Assembly: GCF_964355755.1 (NCBI RefSeq)
Contig: NC_092674.1
Span: 30,678,001 to 30,742,000 of the forward strand
DNA: 64,000 nucleotides
Source of the DNA: Antedon mediterranea
Taxonomy: Eukaryota > Echinodermata > Crinoidea > Comatulida > Antedonidae
Direction of reading: 5' to 3'
Part shown: positions 13,235 through 25,600 of the stretch, piece by piece
Layout: each line of letters opens with the position of its first letter
Position numbering within the stretch: the stretch's first letter is position 1
The notes under the pieces: generated by a model
Databases searched by the model: none
What the model was told of the DNA's origin: nothing
The model's input: only the letters and a program-made list of their open reading frames with translations
Translations under genes and position numbers: made by a program

Positions 13235-13341
13235 GTGAGTAAAAACAAAAACCGGTTTGAAATGCGACCGAGTCTGATTACAAGTTTGTCAATGTGCTGC
13301 CGGTAGCGCGGTAGTTTATTTTTTTTAAATATTTTTAATAG
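13235..13341 (+). other. Predicted 5' UTR intron of ANKLE2
   Basis: A strong donor TTGTAG|GTGAGT at 13234/13235 and an acceptor with a T-rich tract ending TTTTTAATAG at 13341. The sequence before the donor has stops in all useful frames, so the upstream exon is probably untranslated. Confidence 0.6.
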
Positions 13342-13356
13342 ATAATTGAGGCAATA

Positions 13357-16300
13357 ATGGAAGATTTTTCAAAATTGACTGCAAACGAATTGAGAACGAG
13401 GTTGCAAGAAGGTGGGCTTCCTTCAGGACCAATCACAAAAACAACAAGAAAAATATTTGAGGCTAAACTAGCGAAATATTTAAAAGAAAAAGAAAATGTA
13501 GGAAATGACCAGAAGTTGGAAGAGGACGCTGAAATTAATAAAGGTGATGGAGATGGTAAAACACAAGAAATAAAAACAAAATCAAAAGCTTCAAGTGGAA
13601 TTTATTTTGGAATTTGCATTCCTGCCTTAGAACATGATTTCACAGATTCTCAAGGTAAAAATGGCAAATAATAAATGGCAAATTAGAAAAGAATGACACG
13701 TGAGAGGTTGGATTGGTTTTTGAATTTATCAGTGGATGAGTGGAGACAGTCTTTATGAATCAATATATGCATATCTGTTCATGATTTGCTGCGTTATATA
13801 ATAATAATAAGTAGTTACTAAATACCATATTTACTATATTTTATTTGTCAGCTGTCAGGCCTTTAATGTTTGATTTATTGCAGCGGCTGATCATGTTTAT
13901 GAGGATCGGAGTGAAGTGATGAAAGTACTCAAAAAGAACCCTAATGCCCGATTTAAGGCATTTAAATCGGAAGGAGAAGCCAGAGAGTTTTCAAAATCAA
14001 GTCAAGAAATGCCTTCAAGTACCAGTGTGCCTGTCAATCAAGTATGCAAACTTTGGAGAGCAAAAGTTGTTTTTTTTTTGTATTCTGTCTTAAAAGTTAT
14101 GATTTTTTTTATGTATATTTAAAAAAGACAGATTGCGTAAATATAAATAATCATTTACAAATATAGTTCAAAGACTGATTCTATTTAATTTAATGTTGCA
14201 GATTGTTTTGAAAAAAAATGCTTTTTTTCTTATCTTTAATAAGGTGACTTTAGAGAAGAGTAATAACTATAAAACACCTAAGACGATAGATTTAGTTCGT
14301 TTAATGAGATCAATTCAGCAGAATGATATGGACAACTTTCATCAACTTGTGTGGACTAATCCAAGATACCTGATTAGCTCAGCTGATACTCCTGTCATCT
14401 TGATGGTAAGAAAAAAGAGAAATATTTATTGAAGCGAGTGACGCAATGTGTTGGGCTTTTTAGTCCAGTGATCATCGCATTGCTTGTATCCTTAAGCTTG
14501 GTTCCCACTAGAACGTAACGCAACAACGTAAACGCAATGCAAGCGTTTTAACCAATGAAGCGAAGTTATAGACAGTTAGCAATCACAAGCGAATAAGCCA
14601 TCGCTTGTGATTGGTCAATTCACTTGCGTTACGTCCTTGTGTTGCGTCGCTAGTGGGAACCATGCTTTAGGCAAGATACTCAGTTGACTGAGGTAACAAT
14701 GTGAAGCTTTGATCATTGAATTAATTTAATGAAATGAAGATTGTATTGAGTGTGTTGGACTTTCAAGTATACGCAAGATACTTCACTTACATTAGCCTCT
14801 CTCCACCCAGGTGAACAAATGGGCACAACATTATGCAAGTATGATTCCATACATGTTTGATCAAAAACAATAGCTTTGAGCATGAAGTGTAGAATGACAT
14901 ATTATTTTTAAATATTTGTACCAAGTGTGTACTTTATTGTTTTTTCTAGGCAGGGCCACGCTACAATGCTTTACATATAGCTGCCAAGCACAATGTTCCT
15001 TCTATGTGTCGTGAGATACTCAATACCATTGAGAATGATAGGTTTTTAAGTTTAATGTTTGAAAATGACAGTCCAGCCGCTAGAGAAGAAAGAAGCAATT
15101 TTATTTTAGATCTTTATCTTAACACACCAGACAAAGGAGTGAGTAAAAAATGAAGCATACATTACTGAAGAAAACACAAATGATACAAATAATAGTACAT
15201 CATTCTAATTTCTGTTATGATCACACAAAATGGCCGACTGGGTTCATGTTCTATTGAACATAGTGTCTCTATTTTTTTAGTTATTTTGACAATCTTGTCT
15301 AATATTTTTTCTAGCAATGTGACACACCTTTACACTTTGCATCCAAATTTGGGCATATCGATGTTGTAGAAGTCCTCACACAGCATCATTTATGTGACCG
15401 AGGTGTTCGTAACAAATACGGCAATACTCCAAGGAATGTAAGCTTATTTGTGTTTATTCACTTAGAATTTGGACCTAAAAATATATAAGTTTGTGGCTAA
15501 AAATAAAATGATTTCACAGATAACCAGTACAAATTTCTCCTTCAATGGAAAGTGTTACATATTTTTTTAAAATGCTGTTATTTGTGTTTGTTATTTTCAG
15601 GTTATTTGTGAAAGGTGTGATGAAAGTAATTTAGAAACTTTACGTCAAACGTCGACAAGAAACATTGCTAGTATTAAAGTGTTGAAATCTAAAATTGATT
15701 CACTTTTAGATGGTAAGAATAATTGGATATCCTCTTTGTATAAACCAATAGATGCATTGATTATGTTTAAACAACATAGTATAAAACTAACTCCAAATAA
15801 TGGTAGGCAAGCCATGATTCAACGTTTCGATCTTTATTTGATCATCATCAGGAATGAAAAATAATTCCAAAGGCAGACAATTATAACTACAGTCTATTCA
15901 TAAGTATGTAAATGAGATATAAACAATTAGCCATACAGGGTGTTACAAAGAAAATTAAAAAAAAAAAGCGGTAGACACACAAGTAAAAATAACATAAACA
16001 ATTTTTCCAGAGGCTAGTGTGTCCATCTTTCACATCATACTATCCGTCATGATATTTCTGATTTCCTTCTGTTAGATTACTTCTATGTACCAGTGTTTAG
16101 ATCAGATGGTAATACCATGCAAGCAGTTGTTGGTGAACCATGGTCTCCTACAACTGGTGATGCGGTGGTATCAATTCACAACACAGCACATGCGAGTCCA
16201 ATCAGCCCTAGTTTACAAGTGAAGGCATTTGCTGGTCCTATGTCTCCACAAAAGGTACAATATGCTTACAGTTGTATCTCATGAGTTCTTCATAGAATGG

Positions 16301-19300
16301 GTAATAGAACATAGCATCATGGACCTAGCAGGGATGATGTATTTGAATTCCTGTAGTTTTCATTAACTTGTTTATATACTTGATTAGCTAGCGTGGCCTA
16401 ACCTCTTATTCACATACTTGATTAGCTAGCGTGGCCTAACCTCTTATTCACATACTTGATTAGCTAGCGTGGCCTAACCTCTTATTCACATACTTGATTA
16501 GTTAGCGTGGCCTAACCTCTTATTCACATACTTGATTAGCTAGCGTGGCCTAACCTCTTATTCACATACTTGATTAGCTAGCGTGGCCTAACCTCTTATT
16601 CACATACTTGATTAGCTAGCGTGGCCTAACCTCTTATTCGCATACTTGATTAGCTAGCGTGGCCTAACCTCTTATTCACATACTTGATTAGTTAGTGTGG
16701 CCTAACCTCTTATTCACATACTTGATTAGTTAGCGTGGCCTAACCTCTTATTCACATACTTGATTAGCTAGCGTGGCCTAACCTCTTATTCACATACTTG
16801 ATTAGCTAGCGTGGCCTAACCTCTTATTCACATACTTGATTAGCTAGCGTGGCCTAACCTCTTATTCACATACTTGATTAGTTAGCGTGGCCTAACCTCT
16901 TATTCACATACTTGATTAGCTAGCGTGGCCTAACCTCTTATTCACATACTTGATTAGCTAGCGTGGCCTAACCTCTTATTCACATACTTGATTAGTTAGT
17001 GTGGCCTAAGCTCTTATTCGCATACTTGATTAGCTAGCGTGGCCTAACCTCTTATTCACATACTTGATTAGCTAGCGTGGCCTAACCTCTTATTCACATA
17101 CTTGATTAGCTAGCGTGGCCTAACCTCTTATTCACATACTTGATTAGTTAGTGTGGCCTAACCTCTTATTCACATACTTGATTAGTTAGTGTGGCCTAAC
17201 CTCTTATTCGCATACTTGATTAGCTAGCGTGGCCTAACCTCTTATTCACATACTTGATTAGCTAGCGTGGCCTAACCTCTTATTCACATACTTGATTAGT
17301 TAGCGTGGCCTAACCTCTTATTCACATACTTGATTAGCTAGCGTGGCCTAACCTCTTATTCACATACTTGATTAGCTAGCGTGGCCTAACCTCTTATTCA
17401 CATACTTGATTAGTTAGCGTGGCCTAACCTCTTATTCACATACTTGATTAGCTAGCGTGGCCTAACCTCTTATTCACACGTGCATATTACTAATAGGGAA
17501 GACCCTATTTACTTTCAAGTAAATCGGATCGTTGGTGTTCTGCTTGCGTCTATAAAATTGATAGTGGATAAAAGCAGCTCTGGCTTATTTGTGTTATTTG
17601 ACACCTTTTTCCTCTCATAGAGGTATAACATTATTTATTTTACAGGGCCTCCATGATGCTGTTCAAACACAGTACTTTTCAGCACATGGTTTAGTTCTTT
17701 TCTTCCACACAGGCGAATTAATTTATTTTCTTTAATTTTTTTAAGGCTTATGAGTTTCATTGTTCATGGAGATCACCAAATAAATCGTACAAATTCAAGT
17801 ATCAAGAAATCCGGAGAAGTGATGATGAAAAAGGCTTGGAGAGAATAGGCAGGTAAGTATTAAAAGGACACTGATACGTACAACATTCTGTAGGTACCAC
17901 TCGCTAGAGCATACTTAGAGTGAGAATCAGGGTGCTCGCAGTGAAAACAGTGACAAAAGATTGTGTAGTGTTATTTTGAGAAAAACTACTACTAACTACT
18001 ACAGTAAAACTACTATTAAGAGGACACAGTAGGGAACTAATGAATGTCCCCTGAATATGGTGTACCCTGAATAGGGTGTCCCTGAATATGGTGTCCCCTG
18101 AATAGGGTGTCCCTTGAATAGGGTGTCCCCTGAATAGGGTGTCCCCTGAATATGGTGTCCTCTGAATATGGTGTCCCCTGAATAGGGTGTCCCCTGAATA
18201 GGGTGTCCCCTGAATATGGTGTCCCCTGAATAGGGTGTCCCCTGAATAGGGTGTCCCCTGAATAGGGTGTCCCCTGAATAGGGTGTCCCCTGAATAGGGT
18301 GTCCCCTGAATATGGTGTCCCCTGAATATGGTGTCCTCTGAATAGGGTGTCCCCTGAATAGGGTGTCCCCTGAATAGGGTGTCCCTTGAATAGGGTGTCC
18401 CCTGAATAGGGTGTCCCCTGAATAGGGTGTCCCCTGAATAGGGTGTCCCCTGAATAGGGTGTCCCCTGAATAGGGTGTCCCCTGAATAGGGTGTCCCCTG
18501 AATAGGGTGTCCCCTGAATAGGGTGTCCCCTGAATAGGGTGTCCCCGGAATAGGGTGTCCCTTGAATAGGGTGTCCCCTGAATAGGATGTCCCCTGAAGA
18601 GGGTGTCCCCTGAATAGGGTGTCCCATAGAAGGACATCTACTGTACAATATATAGAAAAAGTATTTAGTAATCCTAGTGATCAAAATGTTTTTTCTTTCA
18701 AATTTGTTTTCTTCAGAAATATAGCACAAAGCATGTCAGTACCCTGGTCTGAATATTGGGAATTTCTGGATAAATTTGCTGATTTTTCAACTGATGAGGG
18801 ATTACAATTGCTAGAGAATTATTTAAAGCATAGAAACTGTATCAAGACAAGTTGTAGTGGTATGTTATAAGCTGGCTCAACATTTCTCTTTATTTCTGTT
18901 ACTCCGATACTGTACTTTCACTACTTAATAATAATAATAAATTTGGAATTGATATGTTAATTGATATGTTATTTGATACGATCATTTGTTTGCTTTTGTT
19001 TAGATGAATTGATAGGGCAATTTGTTTCACTTTCACTCGATGAAAAAGCTGAATCTCAAAGTGTTACTGGCAATCAGAAAAACATCTCTGCTTATGGTGA
19101 TTCGGGTATTGCAGAGGAAAGCACTGGAACAATCTCTTTTAAAAGTGAAAATACAGAAGAAACGAAAAGTTTAAAAGAACACGAAGATAATATGCAAAAT
19201 CTAGAAGATGATAAAATATCAATAAAGCCAGATTGCATTTTAAACAAGGAAATTTCGTTATTTCCAATTTCATTAAAAAGTCAGGAAAATTTTTTTAGAA

Positions 19301-20746
19301 GGTCGCAACACCATGATGAGATGTTACATAGGAAATACAATGCTGAAAAGAATGAAAGAAAGAAAGATTTAAATACTGCAGCTGCTAGTGACATTCCACA
19401 TCAGAAACGGTCAAATGACCAGTCAAATGTACAGCCAAATGTACAGCCAAATGTTAGCGAATCATGTGATAATGATTTTGAGCAAATTGAAGATTGCTCT
19501 ATCGAATGTCAAGAACCAATCCCAAGTATTGACATCTCAACACCGATGGTTAATCGTGGTCAGAAATTCATGTTTATCCAAGGGTAAGAAAAACCTTGAT
19601 GCGAAGCTTTTACCAAATGCCTAATAAATCTACCCTACAAGGGTAATAAGTAAAGATAGTATGACATTACAAATATTATTTTGCAATATTTAACAAGACA
19701 ATTAGGTTTGTAGACTAACTATAATATTCAATTTTCTTTGTGTGCTTGGTTCTAGAGTTCACATTTATTTTGTGTCAATTTGAAATTGAATATGAGCTAT
19801 AATCAAACTTTAATTAAACAAGACTGTAAATTGTTGTAAAACACAATTTACAATTGGAACCATCTACAAGAATCAATATTTTTTGGTGAAGCTTGTGAAT
19901 TCTTTGTTTAAGAAATTTGGTTATATGTTACCTTTTTAATTAATATAACTCCCAGAATCTTGTGCTGTCGTCAGGGTCAACTATGGGTCTTTATTCTGTT
20001 GTCAAGACAGAAAACTAGGTTGTGGTCAACTGTGCTGATAGTAACTATATGCACGGTCATGCTGATATTAATATTAATTGACATGTATGGCTGCTGATAG
20101 CCACTTTGCTATTATCATTATGATCCATGTGTTTTTGTTTCCTCATTACTAGTTGTGAACCATCAAAACTGGACATGAATGTGTACTTGGCGTTAGAGCA
20201 TGTTCATATACCTAGCTCATATCCTCACATCATTGGCTTTAAACAGCTTATAGAAGGCTATTCCATGTCTGACAGGAAAAGGTATGCATACATTTATTTA
20301 ATAATTTGTAATGTGCTTTGAAATTATATGATAAGTTGCAATAAAATGATTGTATGTATGTACAGTATGTATTACTATAGTACTGAGAACTTGATACAAT
20401 GTCCTCCATTTGTTATAATAATAGTATAAGGTTATTCTGAATTATCTCAAAAAGAAAGATTATTTTAACTCGGTTTTTTATAATTTTAGTTTAGCTGTTC
20501 ATGATACAAACATATTATTTACTCCTCCTATTTTGTTTATCAGTTTTATTTCTTTTTTCTTCTCTTAGTTGGAAAACGCCGATACGAGTAAAACAAGATT
20601 TGTTGTCTAGGCAACAAAACAGTATTTTAAGTCCTACAATTGGTAAAATGACGTCAGATTCACTTTCGCCTATTTTTAATAAAAGGACAGCAGCAGTTTC
20701 AAGCGCATTGTACCTAGATATTAAAGGAAAGTTGTTTGAAAATTAA
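13357..20746 (+). CDS. ANKLE2: ANKLE2 homologue (LEM and ankyrin repeat protein), 785 aa
   Basis: In animals ANKLE2 works at the ER/nuclear envelope, controlling BAF phosphorylation with VRK1 and PP2A so that the envelope re-forms after mitosis. Exons: 13357-13654, 13884-14041, 14244-14405, 14950-15138, 15315-15437, 15601-15712, 16076-16254, 17746-17852, 18717-18859, 19004-19583, 20153-20281, 20569-20746; all joins keep frame. Residues 1-45 are a LEM domain ([14 protein letters not shown], then GPITKTTRK). Exon 2 holds the RNase H1-N/viroplasmin-like segment ([14 protein letters not shown]). Exons 3-5 carry the ankyrin region ([35 protein letters not shown]). Exons 7-9 match conserved ANKLE2 blocks ([24 protein letters not shown]). 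In-frame stops before the ATG support this start. Unlike human ANKLE2 as I recall it, there is no N-terminal membrane segment. Exon 3 could start earlier, at about 14202, in the same frame. Confidence 0.93.
14493..14669. mobile_element. Palindromic MITE family A, complete copy
   Basis: Starts TAAGCTTGGTTCCCACTAG and ends CTAGTGGGAACCATGCTTTA, with inner arms such as CACAAGCGAATAAGCCATCG. A copy in opposite orientation is at 33423-33607. It lies in ANKLE2 intron 3 and has no ORF. Confidence 0.9.
16375..17478. repeat. 38-bp tandem array, about 29 copies, in ANKLE2 intron 7
   Basis: Units contain CTTGATTAGCTAGCGTGG and CCTAACCTCTTATTCACATA. Variants GTTAGC, GTTAGTG and TTCGCATA recur in sets, which suggests multi-unit duplication. 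Confidence 0.97.
18042..18628. repeat. 16-bp tandem array, about 36 copies, in ANKLE2 intron 8
   Basis: The unit is GGGTGTCCCCTGAATA with sparse variants. Because 16 is not a multiple of 3, every minus-strand frame reads the same 16-residue peptide, giving long false ORFs. The array ends about 90 bp before exon 9. Confidence 0.97.
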
Positions 20747-22692
20747 CATTTGTCATCCAAGTTGAACATTTTACTGGATTTTCCATAATTGGTGATAACC
20801 ATGGTAGAAATACAGTAGAACAGGGGACACTGCCAAAACAGAGTCCACTTAACAGGAGTTTCACAGTAAACTGTCCACTGAAAAGGAATGTTTCCTTACT
20901 AAAAGAAGAGGTATTCCCTTACTAAAATAATTAGTTTGAAAGCATACGCAAATATTTTTAAGATTAGCCTCGTAGTGACATTCTCTATCTACTTTTATCC
21001 TGCACCATTTTTGAATATGTGCTAAAATAATATATATTTTCATTGTCACATTGTCACAGCCATATTGTCACATTATTATATTGTAACATTGTCACATTAT
21101 TATATTGTAACATTGTCACATTGTCACAGCATTATATTGTCACATTATTATATTGTCACATTATTATATTGTCACATTGTCACATTATGATATTGTCACA
21201 TTGTCACATTATATTGTCACATTGTCACATTATTATATTGTCACATTGTCACATTATTATATTGTCACATTGTCACATTATTATATTGTCACATTGTCAA
21301 AGCCATATTGTCACATTATTATATTGTCACATTGTCACAGCCATATTGTCACATTGTCACATTATTATATTGTCACATTATTATATTGTCACATTGTCGC
21401 ATTATTATATTGTCACATTATTATATTGTCACATTGTCACATTATTATATTGTCACATTATTATATTGTCACATTATTATATTGTACTGTTATTATATTG
21501 TCACGTTATTATATTGTCACATTATTATATTGTCACATTATTATATTGTCACATTATTATATTGTCACATTATTATATTGTCACATTGTCACATTCATAT
21601 TTTGTCACATTGTCACATTCATATTTTGTCATATCGCTACATTGTCACAGAGCCTCAACTTGTACCTATATGATGTTAGTTGTGATAACAATATAACATT
21701 GTTAGTCTACACGAATATATGAACAATTATTGTATTTTCGCCAACGACTTTTTAAATGTTAAATTTTCAAATAAAACTAACCTAAATGTAAATTTTTGTT
21801 TACGTTTACTTTTTTTTAAAACATAAATCTCTTTATTCATCTCATAAAACAAACAAAGCAAGCAAGGAGTAAAACATATTTTTAACGATGAAAGAGACCT
21901 CCAGAGTGAAAGGTGGCCCACTAAAAACTAGTTACATTAATTAATATAGCCTAAAAAAATAAATAGATAGATAAATAAATAGACGAATAGACCATTAATG
22001 TTTCTTGTATTTTATGACTTACATAAGTTTTAAATAAAGAATTAATTACTTGCTACTATTTTTGTTATACGCGTATTCACCATGTATCTGGAATTAATTG
22101 ATCGTGTTTCACCGAAAGTATTAATAGATGTAGGCCTACTTCTTTGTAATTAACGTGCCCGATTGACGAACGTTGGATAGTTGTTAACAACACGAACGGA
22201 AATTGGTGTTTTGTCAGTATTGTTCGTGTGAACTCAGCGGTATTAATAAACTAGGTGATAGTTTGTGTGAACCTGGCGGCATTAGTATATAGGTGATAAT
22301 GCAGAATAGTATACTGAATACAGGTTGTTTAAACTTCTTTCAATATTTAGATTGATTAATACGTAGCTGAGAATGTATACTTAAATATCGACTGTTTCTC
22401 GTTTTAAATCAAATCAGAAAACAGCGATTCAGGTAAAGACAATACTTCATAAAGAAACAATGAGGTGCCATTCCGTCTGATTTTAATTATAGGTAATGTA
22501 TGTTTTAGATGTATAAATACTCTATATTACAAAGAATGTTTTCGCTAGACGAATCTATTCAAATATTCCTGGGCTCTGATTTGTCGAGCACTTTTTGACA
22601 TCACAGATAAAAGTATGAATAGGCATGTCGACAGTTACTTTAAGACACACGTCGTACATTCTACAGTGGACGTTACCAAAAACATTAATATC
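20747..22692. other. Intergenic region between ANKLE2 and the first lectin
   Basis: Contains the ANKLE2 3' UTR, a simple tandem array at 21043-21655 and AT-rich sequence. The last few hundred bases probably include the lectin promoter. No supportable ORF. Confidence 0.5.
21043..21655. repeat. 8/16-bp tandem array (TCACATTG and TCACATTATTATATTG)
   Basis: Mixed 8-bp and 16-bp units with occasional CACAGCCATATTG interruptions. Overlapping plus-strand ORFs rich in SHYYIVTL and CHIIIL are artefacts of the repeat. Confidence 0.95.
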
Positions 22693-25600
22693 ATGTTCTG
22701 TTTTCTGATAACTACTTTGCTGTTTGCTAACGTTAATGCAGGTATGTTTTAAACCTGGTTTGGATTGGGAAGGGGGAAGAAGGAAAGATAGTGGAATTTT
22801 GCTTCAGGCGGAAATTATTCAAGATATCGTAAAAAGGATGTGGTGATTTTTTCAAAAGTGTACAGTTTCAGTTTCTTAAATGATTGGTATTTTTATTGTT
22901 CATATATCCAGATCGGTAGTCACGATTATGGTTGTTGGTTTCAACCTGACCCAGATTTGATCTCAAAATTACCTTTTATAGGCATTATAATAAAAATTTA
23001 AATTATATTAAAATTAGCGTATGTAGCTTTTTTTGCGCCTTCCCTCCTGCGCTATCTGCATTTTTCATGCGATCATTCCATTTGTTGCGACAAGGGCTCG
23101 TGGAAACCTCGGAAATTAGAACTACGGTTGTGTACAGTACTGTACTAAAATATCTGTAAATGTACAGACATTTATATTTACAGATTTTTAATGTTATGTC
23201 ACGTTACAAAGATTGTTCAGCCATGCTTTGTTAAAATAGCACTGTTATGCAGCATCAACGAAAAAAATTAACTGCATATAATTTTTTTTCTTTTTACGTT
23301 TAGCAAGTGTATGTGAACCCACGTGGAGCTTGTTTGAGCGTAGTTGTTACAAATTATTTAACAACAACGATAAAGGTGACGAGGCTGTGGCATATTGTGA
23401 AACTTTAAACGCTCATCTAGTCACCATTTCATCGCAAGAAGAAAATCATTTTCTTGGTAACTCCCTCGGATCGGGAACTTGTCAGGAATTTTGGATTGGA
23501 CTGAACGACAAAGCTACAGAAGATACGTTTGTATGGATCACAGATGAAGATATTACCTATCTAAGTACGTAGGCCTAATAAGAACTATTCAGTAATAACT
23601 AATAAGAAATAAACAAAAATGGACATCCTCTTCTAACATTGTAAAATAAGGAGAAACATTTTAGCTATAAATTAAGGAAACTAGCTAGTATAAAGTTTTT
23701 TTGATTTATTACAACAAACAAAAGCGAATGTAGTAGTAGGCCTCCATTTATCTTATCGTCGGGTGCGCGCGCACGGAAGCATCAGTGTAGTGACATCATT
23801 TTTGTGTCTGTGTGTTATATTTACGAGGCAGGAGGGCCCCAATTCTATGAAACTCCAGTAATCTCTTCTCATGCGGTGACGTCACGTCATGCTATCATAC
23901 TATTTTATTATGCTCTTATACTGCACACTATTATCTTATACTCATTTCTATGCTCTTATGCGCATAACTAATGCTCTTAAATACTCATTCTTAATGCTCT
24001 TATACTCTTTCTTAATGACCTTATACTCTTTCGTCATGCTCTTATGTGACTTTCCATGTTCTTATACTCTTTCGTCATTTTAAATTATGCGACGTATCAT
24101 GCTCTCATGAGGTAACTGAAAATGCATCGACATATTCTCGACGCACGTGGCGCACTACTTCAAATGTAAAATAATCGTATAAGAGCAATAGGTATACGCA
24201 TAAGCGCATTAGGAATGAGTATAAGATAATGGTATGGTGTGCAGTAAAGAGCTTAATGAAATAGTATGAGAGCATGACGTCACCGCATGTGAAGATATTA
24301 CTGGCGTTCCATACAATTCCTTTCTAATTTTTCTGCAAGCTGGCTAAACCGCAAAATTAACATTCATATTGCCATAGAGTCCCCAATTGCAAAACATGGT
24401 CAATTGAATCATACTTTTGTATTTTTAATGTATGGTTTTCACATTTTTGTATTATTTAGACTGTTTAATTTTAACATGTTTTACTATTTTTAAGAAACGA
24501 TGTATTATATAATCATGTATGTTGTTAGGTTTTATGCTGGACCTTTTGAAAAACAACAATGTCCCCTTTGTGGGACAACGTTGATATTGTCATCCAGTAG
24601 AAATATGTTTATAAATATAAATAAAATAAATTGGATCTAATCCTAGTTTCTTTTGGCTTAATTCTAGATTGGAAAAACGGTCAGCCTGATAATTTTTTGA
24701 ATGAGGACTGCGTACACATATACTGCCCTGTAGGTGATTGGAATGATGTAGACTGTAATAGCTGGTTTTCCAAAAAACATACAGTTTGCGAAAAAGGTAC
24801 GTTGTAATATTTAGGTCTATTTACAATTGTTTAAATTACTTTATAATTACTCATGTGTACCTTAAATATACCTACTTTACTAGGTTTAATTGTCTATATG
24901 TAATGATGTTTTCTTAGTGTCTTTGTCTGTGTGGTTAAGTACGGTATCTTATTCATTTGCTTAGTGTCTTTGTCTGTGTGGTTAAGTACGGTATCTTATT
25001 CATTTGCTTAGTGTCTTTGTCTGTGTGGTTAAGTACGGTATCTTATTCATTTGCTTAGTGTCTTTGTCTGTGTGGTTAAGTACGGTATCTTATTCATTTG
25101 CTTACTAGTGTCTTTGTCTGTGTGGTTAAGTACGGTATCTTATTCATTTGTTATAATAATATGAATAAAGTTCAATTTGATTTAGCGCAAAATGCAGGAC
25201 TATGGATTCTATGAGAATTATTATTTCAAAATAAAAATAAGAATGAATAAAGTACATTATTGTTGTCCGTAAAGTTGCAATTTCTCTCCGACCGATCTTT
25301 TTATTTATTATTACCGATTAAGATTTGAAAATGTTCTAAATTGTTCTGCCACTCTATGTGATTTTATATTTATTTTATTGTTTTTCTTCCTTTTTTGTGC
25401 AATTTTTTAGAGGCGTTTTGGTTGAATTGAACAATCCAAAATAATTTAAATTTGTAATTTTTAAAAAATGTAATGTAATAGAAGCTATTGAAGTTACAAC
25501 TCAAGATATGCCAATTACGACATCACCAGAAAGAACGACTCTTGAATCTACAACGCCGATAGTGACAACTGTAGTGGAAACGACGCCGTTAAAGACGACA

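Noticed and set aside
16375..17478. Regular direct repeats that might suggest a CRISPR array
   Set aside because: Head-to-tail units with no unique spacers in a eukaryotic intron.
17999..18729. Two long minus-strand ORFs of about 212 and 230 aa with a repeating [16 protein letters not shown] peptide
   Set aside because: They arise from the 16-bp array in an ANKLE2 intron; all three frames read the same peptide, so openness is not evidence of coding.
21043..21722. Three overlapping plus-strand ORFs rich in SHYYIVTL
   Set aside because: Artefact of an 8/16-bp TCACATTG-type simple repeat lacking stops.
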